In this document: positions 31,449 to 41,840 of the stretch, piece by piece
How positions within the stretch are numbered: the first letter of the stretch is position 1
Layout of the letters: every line of letters begins with the position of its first letter
From: Shinisaurus crocodilurus
Lineage: Eukaryota; Chordata; Lepidosauria; Squamata; Shinisauridae
Length of the DNA stretch: 64,000 nucleotides
Reading direction: 5' to 3'
NCBI GenBank assembly: GCA_021292165.1
Contig: CM037879.1
Span: 282,818,272 to 282,882,271, forward strand
Notes under the pieces: model-generated
Seen by the model: only the letters and a program-made list of their open reading frames with translations
What the model was told of the DNA's origin: nothing
The model's database searches: none
Translations under genes and position numbers: made by a program

Positions 31449-31794
31449 CCTGGCACATGCTTTGCATGAAGTGATACAGCATGTGCTTTGCATGAAGAAG
31501 GTCCCAAGTAGTTCAATCCCTGGGAGCATCAGTTATAAGGCTCAGGTTGCTTACAAAATTAATGCAAAATTTCCTGCAGGTTTTTTTAAATTGCAGCTTG
31601 ATGTAGAAATGGGAGAGAATGGGTGTATAAACGAAAACATGCAGAACTGACATGGACTGGACATAGACTGATCTGTCCATCTATAGTTTCTCAGGATAGA
31701 GGGAGGAGGCCCTATTGTAGCACCTTTCACTTTTTTTATGCTGCCTCAACACATGGAGCTTTTTTGTGTGGCACTACAGAGAGACTAAGGGACA

Positions 31795-32060
31795 CAATCC
31801 TATTGTGATGATCGTAAGCCCACGAACTAATCCTACGAGGGCAGGAGAAGCAGCAGAGGTGACCTTCGCTTCCCCGTAACTCCCATCCTACATTTTCACT
31901 TGACAGGCTTGTTCCCCTGTCTAGCAACAGCGTTTCAGACAAGAAAGGAAGGAGGCTGAGGCCTCCTCCCTGCCCACTGGAACAGCCCCTTTGCCCCCTC
32001 TCCAAGGTCACTGTCCCGACCTCGGAGAGCAGCCGGCATGGTTCTTTCTGTGCCAGTTGC
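31795..32060. repeat. CAATCCTATGG-ended palindromic repeat, copy 2 (partial)
   Basis: Starts CACAATCCTATTGTG. The body shares GACCTCGGAGAGCAGC and GGCATGGTTCTTTCTGTGCC with the copies at 30190 and 48628. The right terminus is missing. Confidence 0.5.
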
Positions 32061-32807
32061 AAGGGGGTGTTGTGATATGTATCACTTTACCAGCTGCAGT
32101 ACATTGTTTACAAGAAGAAGGTACAGTGTGGCTCTCTGAACTGGTCTGCTATGTCTAGACACACAGGGTCTATTCTCGGATGCATGAGGACCAGATCTCT
32201 GGGAATGAAACGAGCTGGTCACATGGTTTGTTATTCTGATGACATACTAACTTGTTCAGGCAGAAGCCATTTTAAGGGGAAGGATTTCTTCTTCTCCATG
32301 TTGTTATTTTCCTTTGTTCCTGCAACAATGTAACGCCTTTGCTGAGGTGGAGTGAAGCTCAACTTACTCCACTGGACTTAATGCTTGCTATGCATTTATA
32401 CTCTGCACATGGACTGTAACTAGGAAATGTATACTCTGTAGAACTTTACTTGATAAGTAAATTTAGGTAGATTTAGAACCTGTGGTGTTCCAGAGTGTTT
32501 CCTGATTCCATGGATTAATCTGCAACGGGGAAGCTGGAAGCAAGTGTCATAACGAGGCCTGGCTGGAACTGCACGCTTCATGCTGCGCAGGGGGGTGAGA
32601 TCTGCTAAAACCTGTGTGTGGAAATCCAGGCAGTTGATAGCACACAGATTGGATTTTAAATCTCCCAGCACCACCAGGGGGAAGGGGTCAGAGCTTTCCA
32701 ACCTCAGAGCTGGGAATCTGAAATATCCTATGGCCCATAGAATTGCTCCCTAAATGACATTAGAGTTCAACTTTCTTATCCTGGATTTGGAACTGCAATA
32801 TGATGAG
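32061..32807. other. Unassigned non-coding sequence
   Basis: No gene or repeat recognised. Confidence 0.4.
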
Positions 32808-33800
32808 CAAGAGAATATAAGAAGAGCCCTGCTGGATCAGACCAAGGGTCCACCTAGTCCAGCATTCTGTTCACACAGTGGCCAACCAGCTGCCCACGGG
32901 AAACCCACAAGCAGGACATGAGTGCAACAGCACCCTTCCGCACATGTTCGCCAGCAACTGGTGGGCATAGGCATACTGCCTCTGATACTAGAGGAAGCAT
33001 ATAGCCATCAGGACTAGTAGCCATTGATAGACTACTCCATGAATATGTCCAAACCCCTTTTAAAGTCCTCCAAATTGGTGGCCATCCCTACATCCTGCAG
33101 AAGTGAATTCCATAGTTTAACTCTGTGCTGTGTGAAGAAGTCCTTCCTTTTATCTGTCCTGAACCTCCCACCAATCAGCTTCATGGGATGACCCCACTGG
33201 ATTTTAGTATTATGGGAGAGGGAGAAAAATATCTCCATGCCCACTTTCTCCACACCATGTATAATTTTGTACGCCTCTATTCTGTCTCCCCTTACTCGCC
33301 TTTTTTCAAAGCTAAACAATCCCAGCTGCTGCAACTTTTCCTCACAGGGGAATTGCTCCAGATCCTTGATCATTTTAGTTGCCCTTTTCTGCACTTTTTC
33401 CAACTCTACAATATCCATTTTTGGGTGCAGTGACCAGAATGGTATACAGTATTCCAAGTGTGGTCACACCATAGATTTGTATAAGGGGAGTACAATCTTG
33501 GCAGGCTTATTTTTAATTCCTTTCCTAATTATAGCTAACACAGACTTTACCTTTTTCAGCAGCTGCACACTGCTGGGTCGACATTTTCATCAAGCTTTCC
33601 ACCACAAACTCAACATCTCTTTCTTCATCAGTCACCACTAGCTTTGATCATAGCAGCTTATATTTGAAATTGGGATTTTTTGCCCCAATGTGCATCACTT
33701 CACACACGCTTACATTGAACCAGATTTGCCACTCTCATGCCCATTCTCCCAGTTCGGAGAGATCCTTTTGGAGCTCCTCACAGTCCCTTTTGTTTTAACC
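32808..33800 (-). pseudogene. CR1 LINE: reverse transcriptase C-terminus and 3' UTR
   Basis: The minus-strand frame at 33032-33457 encodes the C-terminal part of CR1 ORF2: YCIPFWSLHPKMDIVELEKV, ATKMIKDLEQF, FSFEKRRVRGDRIEAYKI, VKLWNSLLQDVGMATNLEDF. Farther upstream (33560-33800) short in-frame pieces such as VMHIGAKNPNFKYKLL continue the reverse transcriptase thumb region, broken by stops. The 3' UTR follows at 32808-33030 with CTACTAGTCCTGATGGCTAT and CTCATGTCCTGCTTGTGGG. The element is 5'-truncated and dead. The ORF2 protein of an intact CR1 copies its own RNA into the genome and is thought to serve SINEs with CR1 tails. Confidence 0.88.
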
Positions 33801-34141
33801 ACCCTAAAGAGAAAAAATATTCCTTCACTACCAGACTAAGATATCCATGAGCACACATGCTGCAAGATATCTGGGGTTGCTCTGGAACCTGAGATGCTCA
33901 GTGGGATTAAAACGGGTTGGGTGGTTTGGTATTGCAGTTGAAAATAAGTGATAAGTGGAAGGGTTAAGCACGCTGTTCTAACACACACAACTTTTTGCTT
34001 CAGATTGCATCCCTCCAACATCACTTCAGAACTGAAAACATGCGTGAAATAAAGTTTGTGAGCTCACTTGTCTAATTTGATATTCTACGTAGGTCCCATG
34101 AGCACCTTTTAGAGAGGCACTGGGCTACAATTGTACTAATT
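33801..34141. other. Unassigned non-coding sequence
   Basis: No gene or repeat recognised. Confidence 0.35.
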
Positions 34142-34389
34142 GAGAGCCAGTGTGGCGTAGTGGTGAGGGTGCTGGACTGGGACTCGGGAGATTCGGGTTC
34201 TAGTCCCCACTTGGCCATGAAACTCACTGGGTGACTTTGGGCCAGTCACTGACTCTCAGCCTAACCTACCTCACAGGGTTGTTGTGAGGCTAAAATGGAG
34301 AGGAGGATGAGGATAATGTAAACCGCCTTGGGTTCCTTGCAGGAAAAAAGGCGGGGTATAAATAAAAATACTGAAATATAAATAATTAA
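34142..34389 (+). repeat. Sauria-type SINE, near full length
   Basis: Head AGCCAGTGTGGCGTAGTGGT, B-box-like GGTTCTAGTCC, the full body, GCCTTGGGTTCCTTGCAGG, and a degraded tail ATAAATAAAAATACTG. Confidence 0.88.
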
Positions 34390-34691
34390 GCAATCCATTC
34401 ATGCTCAAAATCAGTATATTCCCAGACCGCACAGTGCCAAGATGCACCATTTATTGGTGCCTGTTAAAAATCTATGAAATGGGTAGACTACTTTCAAAAC
34501 ATGCTTGGACATTTTTCATTACTGGCACCATTATCAAGCCAATGGTGCTAGGAGGAGATACGGCTACAGACACCACACCCCAATTCATTAGTAGCAGTAT
34601 CACTCTTACCCCTACCTCATCAGAGAAGAGCCCCATCTTCCACTGTTTAACACTTCCTACCAGCTACTGATGTAAGTTAGAAACAGGCATG

Positions 34692-34930
34692 GGCCAAATC
34701 ACAAGAGGATCCCTCTAGTAATAAAAGTAAGGCTCAGACTGTCAGAGCAATAAGACAATGGAACCAACTACCTAGGGAGGTGGTGGGCTCTCCCACTCTG
34801 AGGCATTCAAGGTGCAGCTGGACAGTCATCTGTCAGGGATGCTTTGACCTGGATTCCTGCATTGAGCAGGGGGTTGGACTCGATGGCCTTGTGGGCCCCT
34901 TCCAACTCTACTTTTCTATGATTCTATGTT
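34692..34930 (+). repeat. CR1 LINE 3' end, second subfamily
   Basis: GCAATAAGACAATGGAACCA, GGGAGGTGGTGGGCTCTCCC, GATTCCTGCATTGAGCAGGG, then the terminus CAACTCTACTTTTCTATGAT and TCTATG. It is the same subfamily as the minus-strand element at 60207-60905. Confidence 0.88.
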
Positions 34931-36439
34931 GCATAAGGCAAGAAAGGACCAGGACAATGTAGGACATCTTTGCTGGCCCAGGCACTCCATCCTCCTCATC
35001 TGGATTTGTGTCAGAAAGACCCAAGAAAATTGTGGGTGAATGGCGGTAAGTTGTTAGTAAGCACCCTTTGTGATATCAGCCTTAGTTTCTAATTTCCCAG
35101 CTTTCTGGAGTTGGAGCCAACATGAGAGAGCCTTAACTCTAGTCTTAAACCTGCAGGTTTTTTGATCACTGCATACATATTCATTTTATTGTGCGATCCA
35201 AGTGATGTCCCTCTGTGCTGGGGTGAAGTTAGTTCTCATTGGGAATGATAAAAGATATCTCGTGTGGAAAAACACATTAATGGATTGGACATGGAAGATA
35301 AAAAGGAAAGAAAACTCCCAACTGTTAGATTTGAATTTAGTATCTTTGAAATAGAACTGCTTTATCTGCTAGACTACATGGTATTTGGTTAACAGCCAAG
35401 CGGGTTTACAGGTGTTAAAACTAGCCACCGGCAGACTCTCATTTTTTCTTCCTTTCTGGAATGCTGATGAAACTCTCTCTCTGGTTCACAGCAAGAGCTG
35501 CATGCATGAAAAACCACATGCAAATCCAATTTATTTCCCTGTGCGCCCTCGCTTCTTGAATGAACACATGGAAAGGAGATGATTAAGAAAACAAAAACAA
35601 ACAAAAAAAAAAGCAAAAAAAAACACAAACCACCCCAGCCCCTTTAAGCTATGCTTTAAAATCAAAAGGGGGTGACGTAACCACTGAGCGCCAACTCTCC
35701 ATCGCAAAAGCATTACTGCACATCAATACCACTGCCCCAGAGAATCTCACAGTATGCCAGAAGAAGGGAGTAGAAGCCAACAAGATGTACTGAAATATAC
35801 GCAGGTGACTTCCATTAAGTTAGGCAGCTGCTCTGTCTAGTTGGATGGGCAATAGCTCTCCAAGGCCTCAGGCAAGGCGTTTCCTGAATCCTGTCTTCTG
35901 AGATTAGGGATTTCATTTCAGTTTTGATTAGGATTCAGCAAAGATTTGCGAAGTTCTCCAAATCCGGGACCAAAAGAACTTGAGATTTAAAGAAATCCGA
36001 ATGTGGGAGAAACTGAAACTGACACTGAGGTTTGTCCATCCGGGCGCAGGGCTTTCAGTACTTAGCTCTGAAATCTCTGGGTTTGAATCCCCGGGCCAGT
36101 TTGCACAATCGCCAGGTGCTTAGCCAGGCTTGTTACGCATGCTGTGCGTGCGTGCCGGTCACATGCAAGCTTCCGTGTTTCATGAACCACATCAGAGCCC
36201 TAAAGCAGCCCATGGGTTCTGGGTGGTTTGTTAACAGCCGCAGCAACGCACCCTCGCCAGGTTCGCCGCACTGGCAAGGATAAGGGCCAGCACACGACCA
36301 GCGCATGCACATGGTTAACGAGTCATAGTGGCTTGTGAACCACCTGGAGATTAACTGAACTGATTCTCAAATTTCTCCCTATCCCCTATGCTTGGAGTAG
36401 AGTTGTTCCACAAGAACTGGGCATGAACTCCCCTTCCCC
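34931..36439. other. Mostly unassigned, with a TAGGGATT-ended repeat
   Basis: At about 35905-36045 a repeat starts TTAGGGATTTCATTTCAG and ends GAGGTTTGTCCATCC, similar to 13630-14032. An A/C-rich run lies at 35584-35632. No gene. Confidence 0.45.
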
Positions 36440-36570
36440 AATGTGGTGCCCTCCAGATGTTTTGCACTTCACCTTCCTTCGGCTCCAGTCGGCATGGCCA
36501 GTGGTCAGGAATACTGGGAGTTGTAGTTCAAAACATCTAGAGGGCACGATGCTGGGAAAGGCTGTACTAT
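36440..36570. repeat. hAT-like palindromic MITE, diverged
   Basis: CCAATGTGGTGCCCTCCAGA on the left and GGGAGTTGTAGTTCAAAACA with AGGGCACGATGCTGGG on the right. Same family as 10337, 55316, 57195 and 60990. Confidence 0.65.
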
Positions 36571-36792
36571 AGCATCCAGCTGGGCATGGAACCATTTCTC
36601 AAGTGGATCTAGGGCCTGCAGCATTTTGGCAGGTTCCTGGCTTGCTCTAGAAGTAAATGGAGACCTCTAGTGTAGGGCAGAGGGAGGTCTTCTTGTCTCA
36701 GAGGCCTTTGGACAGATGAGGTCAAACGTCTATTCCGCCTGGGCTGTGCTAAACCTCCACCTCCTTCTCTTATCCTCATGGCCCAAATACAG
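36571..36792. other. Unassigned non-coding sequence
   Basis: Nothing recognised. Confidence 0.35.
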
Positions 36793-36977
36793 TACAGTCA
36801 TGCCTTGGATTGAGAGCATAATTCGTTCCAGAAACGTGCTTGTAATCCAAAACACTCTTATATCACTCTTATATAAAAAAAAAATTGGGGGGGGGATTTC
36901 GTTTTGATATAAGAGTGTTTTGGATTACAAGCACGTTTCCGGAACGAATTATGCTCTCAATCCAAGGCATGACTGTA
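36793..36977. mobile_element. Fold-back Tigger-like MITE made of two copies of one arm
   Basis: TA on both sides, ends CAGTCATGCCTTGGATTGAG and CTCAATCCAAGGCATGACTG. Both halves carry the same arm (CATAATTCGTTCCAGAAACG and its inverse). Complete relatives at 29150, 40241 and 53833 carry two different arms. It is nearly a perfect hairpin. Confidence 0.88.
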
Positions 36978-37002
36978 TGCAGAACAAGAGGAGCTTTTAA
37001 CT

Positions 37003-37599
37003 CAGGGATCTTCAAACTAAGGCCCGCGGGCCACATCCGGCCCGCCTTGCCTTTTTATCTGGCCCGGCGGCCAATTGGAGTATTCATTAATGCCAGGAGT
37101 ATTCATTAATATTCCCCCTTCTTCCCTCCCCATTCCTTTTTCCTTGTGTGTCGTGTCTTTTTAGATTGTAAGCCTGCGGGCAGGGACTGTCTTGTTAATT
37201 GCTGTAAACCACCCAGAGAGCTTTGGCTATTGGGCTGTATAAAAATGAAATAAATAAATAAATAAATAAAATAACTTTCCATTTAAGGGGAAAAAAATTC
37301 ACTCCTATCAAGTAAAAAAAAAAGGACCTGGGTCCTTTTTTTTTTACTTGATCCATTCGTTCATATTTTTTTGATCCATTTGTTCATATTTTTAAATTTT
37401 AAATTCTAATAACGTTTTCTGTATTGTATTGTATTGTTTATTTGTTTATCTGTTCTTATAGCTGGCTGTTTGCTGTAATAAATTTTATGATGATGATGAT
37501 GATGATGATGATTATTATTTTTCCAAACTATAGTCCAGCCCCCCAACAGTCTGAGGGACAATGAACTGGCCCCCTGTTTAAAAAGTTTGAGGACCCCTG
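37003..37599. mobile_element. hAT (Charlie-like) non-autonomous element with perfect 8-bp target duplication
   Basis: Starts CAGGGATCTTCAAACTAAGG with GCGGGCCACATCCGGCCC, and ends AAAAAGTTTGAGGACCCCTG. TTTTAACT flanks it on both sides (36995-37002, 37600-37607). Inside are a nested A-tailed fragment at about 37120-37270 (TTAGATTGTAAGCCTGC to AATAAATAAATAAATAA), a perfect A/T hairpin at 37308-37350 and a GAT repeat at 37486-37513. No transposase frame. Confidence 0.88.
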
Positions 37600-37607
37600 T
37601 TTTAACT

Positions 37608-37930
37608 ATTTCTGATTTTTGGTGGGGCAGGGTATCATTCTTCTCTCTGCTCAACTTCTGTGAAGGTAATCCCGAGCATGTAAGTTGTGGGTAGGGTTGT
37701 TGTTACTGCGTTTAAAACTCCTGTTTTAGGGATGCAGCCAGGATTCTGAAATAAAAATCAGAGGACATCTTCCATACGTGTGTTTTGCTTTGTTTTAATG
37801 TGGGTTCTCAAAGTTCATAATGGGGTCGTGGGGGGGGTGACTGTGATTTTATCATTCTATCACTAGGCTGCTTTGGTAGGTAATACCCATTTTGAAATAC
37901 GATGAAATGAGTCAAGAGCACATAATGCAA
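37608..37930. other. Unassigned non-coding sequence
   Basis: Nothing recognised. Confidence 0.35.
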
Positions 37931-38096
37931 GGCCACATGCCGAAGCTAAGCAGGTATGAGCCGGGTCAGTGCTTGGATGGGCGACTGCCTGGGCTGCCCA
38001 CATCTGTTCTCCTGCATTGAGCAGGGGGTTGGACTCGATGACCTTATAGGCCATCCATTCCAACTCTACGTATTCTATGGTTCTATGATTTTAAAA
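37931..38096 (+). repeat. 5S rRNA-headed SINE with CR1-like tail, variant head
   Basis: GCCGAAGCTAAGCAGG, GTCAGTGCTTGGATGGGCGA (5S-like), then CCTGCATTGAGCAGGGGGTT and the CR1-like end CTATGGTTCTATGATTTTA. The head is nearer to true 5S in GCCGAAGCTAAGC than the other copies, so it is a second subfamily. Confidence 0.8.
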
Positions 38097-38969
38097 CAAC
38101 CTCTTTGATTTTGGGCAGCGTCTTCCTATGAAGATGCCAGTAACCCTCCAAACCCAGAGGATTGCGGGCATCCTAATGAAGGTAGGAGGAGAGTGGATTC
38201 CAGTACAGCGCTCTGTCTCAGGTCGCTAAAAGGCTCGGGGTATGTGAATTGGCTAAATCCATTTTAAAAGGACCCCTTGATGGAGATCATTTCTTACCCA
38301 TTTCTACTACTGAGTGGCTAGGACTGTCCATAGCATGCTAACTTAACAAAATTACAACCCTTAAATCATTCTGAAAACAAGTGAATGTTCTTACAACTAA
38401 TCTTCCAGGGAGAATATTAGAAGAAACTGTAGCTATCTCCAACACAGCTGAAATCTCAACTAAAGCCCTTCTGATTTCTAGCTTAGTGAGGCACAAAGAT
38501 CAGGGCCTCTTATTAAAATTAACCTTGGCGAGCGCACGAGGAGGAGGAATTGGATTACTCCAGATACACAAGAAGAATTAAGCTCCGACACTTGATTTTG
38601 TCAAAATGGCTCACATTCCACATCAAGCTGCCCACCCTCCTGCCTCTTAGGTAACAATGCTCTTCCCATCCAGCCCTCTTACTTTCCATTTGGCACAAGT
38701 CACGACTTTCACTCTTCGTAAGCCATACCAACCTGAAATTAATGTTAAGCACCTCTGGCCTTAAACTTGGCAGACACAAGACACTTGTGGGGGAGCACTG
38801 AGAAAAAGAAAAGAAAAGAAAAGAAAACACCAATGTATTTCCTATTTACCTAGAAAAATAGCAAAAGCAAATGCATTGTGAAATATCCAAGGCTTTTGTT
38901 CGGAGGCAGGAGCTTCAGATGATAGACCGGAATGTATGTACTGCTCCCATAAATCAGCTAGCTGCTAGA
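38097..38969. other. Mostly unassigned, with one old repeat arm
   Basis: 38590-38650 (ACTTGATTTTGTCAAAATGG, CTCACATTCCACATCAAGCT) is matched in inverted orientation at 40030-40096. An AAAAG microsatellite lies at 38800-38826. No gene. Confidence 0.5.
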
Positions 38970-39089
38970 CAGTGTTCTCCAACCTTGGGTCCCCAGATGT
39001 TTTTGGCCTACAACTCCCAGTATGCCCCAGCCAGCATGCTGGGAGTTGTAGGCCAAAAACATCTGGGGACCCAAGGTTGGAGAACACCG
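38970..39089. mobile_element. Palindromic hAT MITE, 120-bp copy
   Basis: Ends CAGTGTTCTCCAACC and GGTTGGAGAACACCG, with the centre shortened by about 15 bases. Flanks CTGCTAGA and GTGCTAGA agree at 7 of 8 if the right boundary is set one base inside. Confidence 0.85.
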
Positions 39090-39742
39090 TGCTAGAAGAT
39101 AGCAACAGTGGCAGGCTGGCCATGTAGACTTTCTAAACTAGCGATGCTAGTTGAGTACCTCTCTCAGCTTCCTCCCTGGATTTTAAGGTTTTTCTTTGCT
39201 GAATAAGTTGGTGGAATGGAACTCAACCTAGTGGAACACGTACGGTAATTCTTCTGAAGGTATATTTGCAGAATCTCGCAAGACATTTAAAAATACTTAT
39301 CGCATCATTTCCCCCCCCCCATCATTTTCACTTACTGCTATGAAAAATCATACCATTCTGCAAGTTGTTCTATATCCTTAAAATGCAGCCCATTTTTGCA
39401 TTTGTTTTATTAACACCTGCCACCATTTTTTAAAAACCTCTTCATTCCACCCTTGATTCAGAGGCACAAATGGTGTGTGTGTGTGTGCATATGTTCATGC
39501 ATGCATATGCATCTGTGTTTTGCTTTTCAAAATTATTGTTGTGAGGTCAGATGCACACAATCCAGTAAGCCAACGTTCTCAAATGCTCAATTCCTCCAGG
39601 AATTCAAATGGAACCATACCCAGGAGATACTGGAATGTTGGAACAATCACGGAATGGGACTGAGGGGAGCGTCTGCACATCCCTACAAAATATCTGGCAG
39701 CAATTCCTGAGAGAACCACTGTTAGCCTCCTCACCTGATCAT
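39090..39742. other. Unassigned, with TG microsatellite
   Basis: TG run at 39473-39487. C run at about 39310-39319. Nothing else recognised. Confidence 0.4.
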
Positions 39743-40029
39743 CATAGGAACATCGGAAGCTGCCTTATACTGAGTCCATCTAGCCCAGTATTGTCGACAA
39801 TGACTGGCAGCGGCTCTCCAGGGTTTCAGGCAGGATTCCTTCCAAGCGCTACCTGGAGGCCAGGGATCGAACATGGGACCTTCTGCATGCCAAGCAGGTG
39901 CTCCATCACACTGAGCGAGGGTCCCTCCTCCCTACAGCACCTGGTATTCCAAGGCTGGTCACCCATCCAGGTACTAACCAGGCCCGACCCCGCTTAGCTT
40001 CCGAGATCAGACGAGATCGGGTTGTTCAG
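39743..40029 (-). repeat. Chimeric SINE: 5S rRNA head, tRNA-like middle, LINE-like tail
   Basis: On the minus strand a nearly complete 5S rRNA-like segment (39930-40029) reads CCCGATCTCGTCTGATCTCG, GGAAGCTAAGCGGGGTCGGG, CCTGGTTAGTACCTGGATGG and GGAATACCAGGTGCTGTAGG. It is followed at 39855-39925 by a tRNA-Ala-like segment with CGCTCAGTGTGATGGAGCAC, TTGGCATGCAG and a B box GTTCGATCC. A body with GAGAGCCGCTGCCAGTC and the tail TATAAGGCAGCTTCCGATGT follow. Two pol III promoters therefore stand in tandem. AmnSINE1 is a known 5S/tRNA chimera; this one is different in body and tail as far as I can tell. Only one copy is in the window, so a chance juxtaposition cannot be excluded. Confidence 0.8.
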
Positions 40030-40096
40030 ATGTCATGAAGAGGCATGGAGGGAGGATAGCTTGATGTGGAATGTGAGCCATTCTGACAAAATCAAG
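40030..40096. repeat. Old repeat arm, inverted partner of 38590-38650
   Basis: AGCTTGATGTGGAATGTGAG and CCATTCTGACAAAATCAAG are the reverse complement of the sequence at 38590-38650. Family unknown. Confidence 0.6.
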
Positions 40097-40102
40097 TTAC
40101 AG

Positions 40103-40237
40103 CAGTGTTTCTCAACCTTGGGTCCCCAGATGTTTTTGGCCTACAACTCCCAGCATGCCCCAGCCAGCTATGCTGGCTGGGGCATGCTGGGAGTTGTAGG
40201 CCAAAAACATCTGGGGACCCAAGGTTGAGAAACACTG
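40103..40237. mobile_element. 135-bp palindromic hAT MITE inserted at the end of a Tigger-like element
   Basis: Ends CAGTGTTTCTCAACC and GGTTGAGAAACACTG. Perfect 8-bp duplication AGTTACAG at 40095-40102 and 40238-40245. The last five bases of the duplicated site (TACAG) are the first bases of the Tigger-like element that follows. Confidence 0.93.
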
Positions 40238-40240
40238 AGT

Positions 40241-40497
40241 TACAGTGATACCTTGGATTGCAAGTAACTTGCTTTGAGAGCGTTTTGCAAGAGAAGCAAA
40301 TTTTTAAATACTTATTTAATATTTTTTTTGACTTGATAGACAAGCGACGTCTTGCAATACAAGTACTGTAGTACGGCTTAAATTAAAAATCTCTGTACAA
40401 ATTTTTTTGGGGGGGGGATTTCGTTCCGATATAAGAGTTTTTGGATTACAAGCACGTTCCGGAACAAATTACGCTCTCAATCCAAGGCATGACTGTA
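40241..40497. mobile_element. Mariner/Tigger-like MITE (257 bp)
   Basis: Starts TACAGTGATACCTTGGATTG and ends CCAAGGCATGACTGTA. Arms TTTTGCAAGAGAAGC and TTACAAGCACGTTCC are those of the long form at 7794, without its core. Confidence 0.87.
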
Positions 40498-40999
40498 TAT
40501 CATCAACTGGCAGTTAAAGAAAACAAAGATAGCAGTTCTCTACCAAATGTACGGCTGCTTCAGCGAGGTGTGTGTGTGTGTGTGTGTGTGTGATGGGGGG
40601 AATAATGGTTCATGTGAGCAGAGTTTTGGGGAGGTTTTTTCTGGCAAGCGCTGTCCCGGTTTCCTCTTTCCCACACCCTCTACCGCGCTAAGCCCTTGGC
40701 AAGCAGCCAGGATGCCCACAATGTTATTGCATGTGAACCAACCTGTGCTTTTAAACAAAATTCCAGGGAAACTAATGTGGAGAAGGCCCTGAGAATAGTT
40801 TTATTTATTCTTTCTTTCTTTAATAGATTTCTAGCCCATTTTTTTCCTGGTAAAAACCCGCACAAAGCAGATTACAGTGTATTTTAAAGTATAACATAAA
40901 TAATCACACACACACACACACACACACCATAAATAATTAAAACAGCAAATAAGATAGCAGCAGCAGATACAAATTTGGTTAAAAGGACAACACGCTAAA
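40498..40999. other. Unassigned, with GT and CA microsatellites
   Basis: GT run at 40567-40592 and CA run at 40905-40927. No gene. Confidence 0.5.
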
Positions 41000-41341
41000 A
41001 TTCTGCAGAGAGCTCGATTGGGTGGTGGGAGTTTGGCGAACTCACCAGGCTCGACCCTCCCCACACCCACCCCGAGCTCTGCTCACCCTACCTTTTCCCC
41101 AGCTCAGCTCGCATTCTCGTGAGCCAAGCCGAGGAAGCCACTTTCGGGTCCCCGGCACCATGTTGTTTACATAGAAAATGGCCTAATTTGCACAAATTAT
41201 GGCCAAATTTGTGCAAATTAGGCTGTTTTCTATGTAAACAACATGGTGCCGGGGACCCGGAAGTCCGGCGAGTGCCTCAGCTGGCGCTTGTGCTCGGCTC
41301 GCGTGCTGTGGGTCGAGTTCCGGGCGGGTCGCCCATCCCTA
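41000..41341. mobile_element. TAGGGATG-type MITE, left terminus eroded
   Basis: AGAGCTCGATTGGGTGGTGG, GGCGAACTCACCAGGCTCGA, a strong central hairpin (TTGTTTACATAGAAAATGGC and GTTTTCTATGTAAACAACAT), GGAAGTCCGGCGAGTGC, ending GTCGCCCATCCCTA. Confidence 0.72.
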
Positions 41342-41637
41342 CGCTCAAGCGTCCCTGAAAGTTGCTAAAACAAAGAAGAAGAGGATGAAAGAGTTGTAAT
41401 GGAGTAAGCACTCTTGAAACTTCGAGCAAATTCTGCCTACCCCTCCAAAATCACTGAAATGCCCCTCTCCCAAATTCACTGTCTGCAAAGTAGTGGTGTG
41501 CCATTGGGGTGTGCCATCTTTATTCTTCTCTAAATTAAACACTAGGTAAGACCAGAGCTGTTATCAAAGGTAGGATGGCTGGGAACCTACTGAGGGCTCA
41601 CATCCAGGCATGGTCCCAATGACAAGACTGGTATGAC
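41342..41637. other. Unassigned non-coding sequence
   Basis: Nothing recognised. Confidence 0.35.
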
Positions 41638-41840
41638 CAGTGGAGGCTGGTGACTCCAGTGTCGGTGGGTCTGCATATTTGCTCCGGATTTTACTCTGAA
41701 CTTTTAAGGAGCTATCCATCATGCCAAACCTATTTTGGGGCTAGGCTTCAGCACCGTGGAGAGCTCCTTTAAAGTTCAAAGTAAAATCCAGAGTGGATAT
41801 GCAGCCCCACCGACATACTAGCCTCCACTCAATATTGGAG
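41638..41840. mobile_element. Palindromic MITE, relative of 21934-22142
   Basis: Starts CAGTGGAGGCTGGTGACTCC and ends CATACTAGCCTCCACTC, with inner arms AAGGAGCTATCC and GGAGAGCTCCTTT. No flanking duplication seen. Confidence 0.65.

Noticed and set aside
39930..40029. A functional 5S rRNA gene on the minus strand
   Set aside because: The 5' part of 5S is missing or altered and the sequence runs straight into a tRNA-like SINE body, so it is a SINE head or 5S pseudogene.
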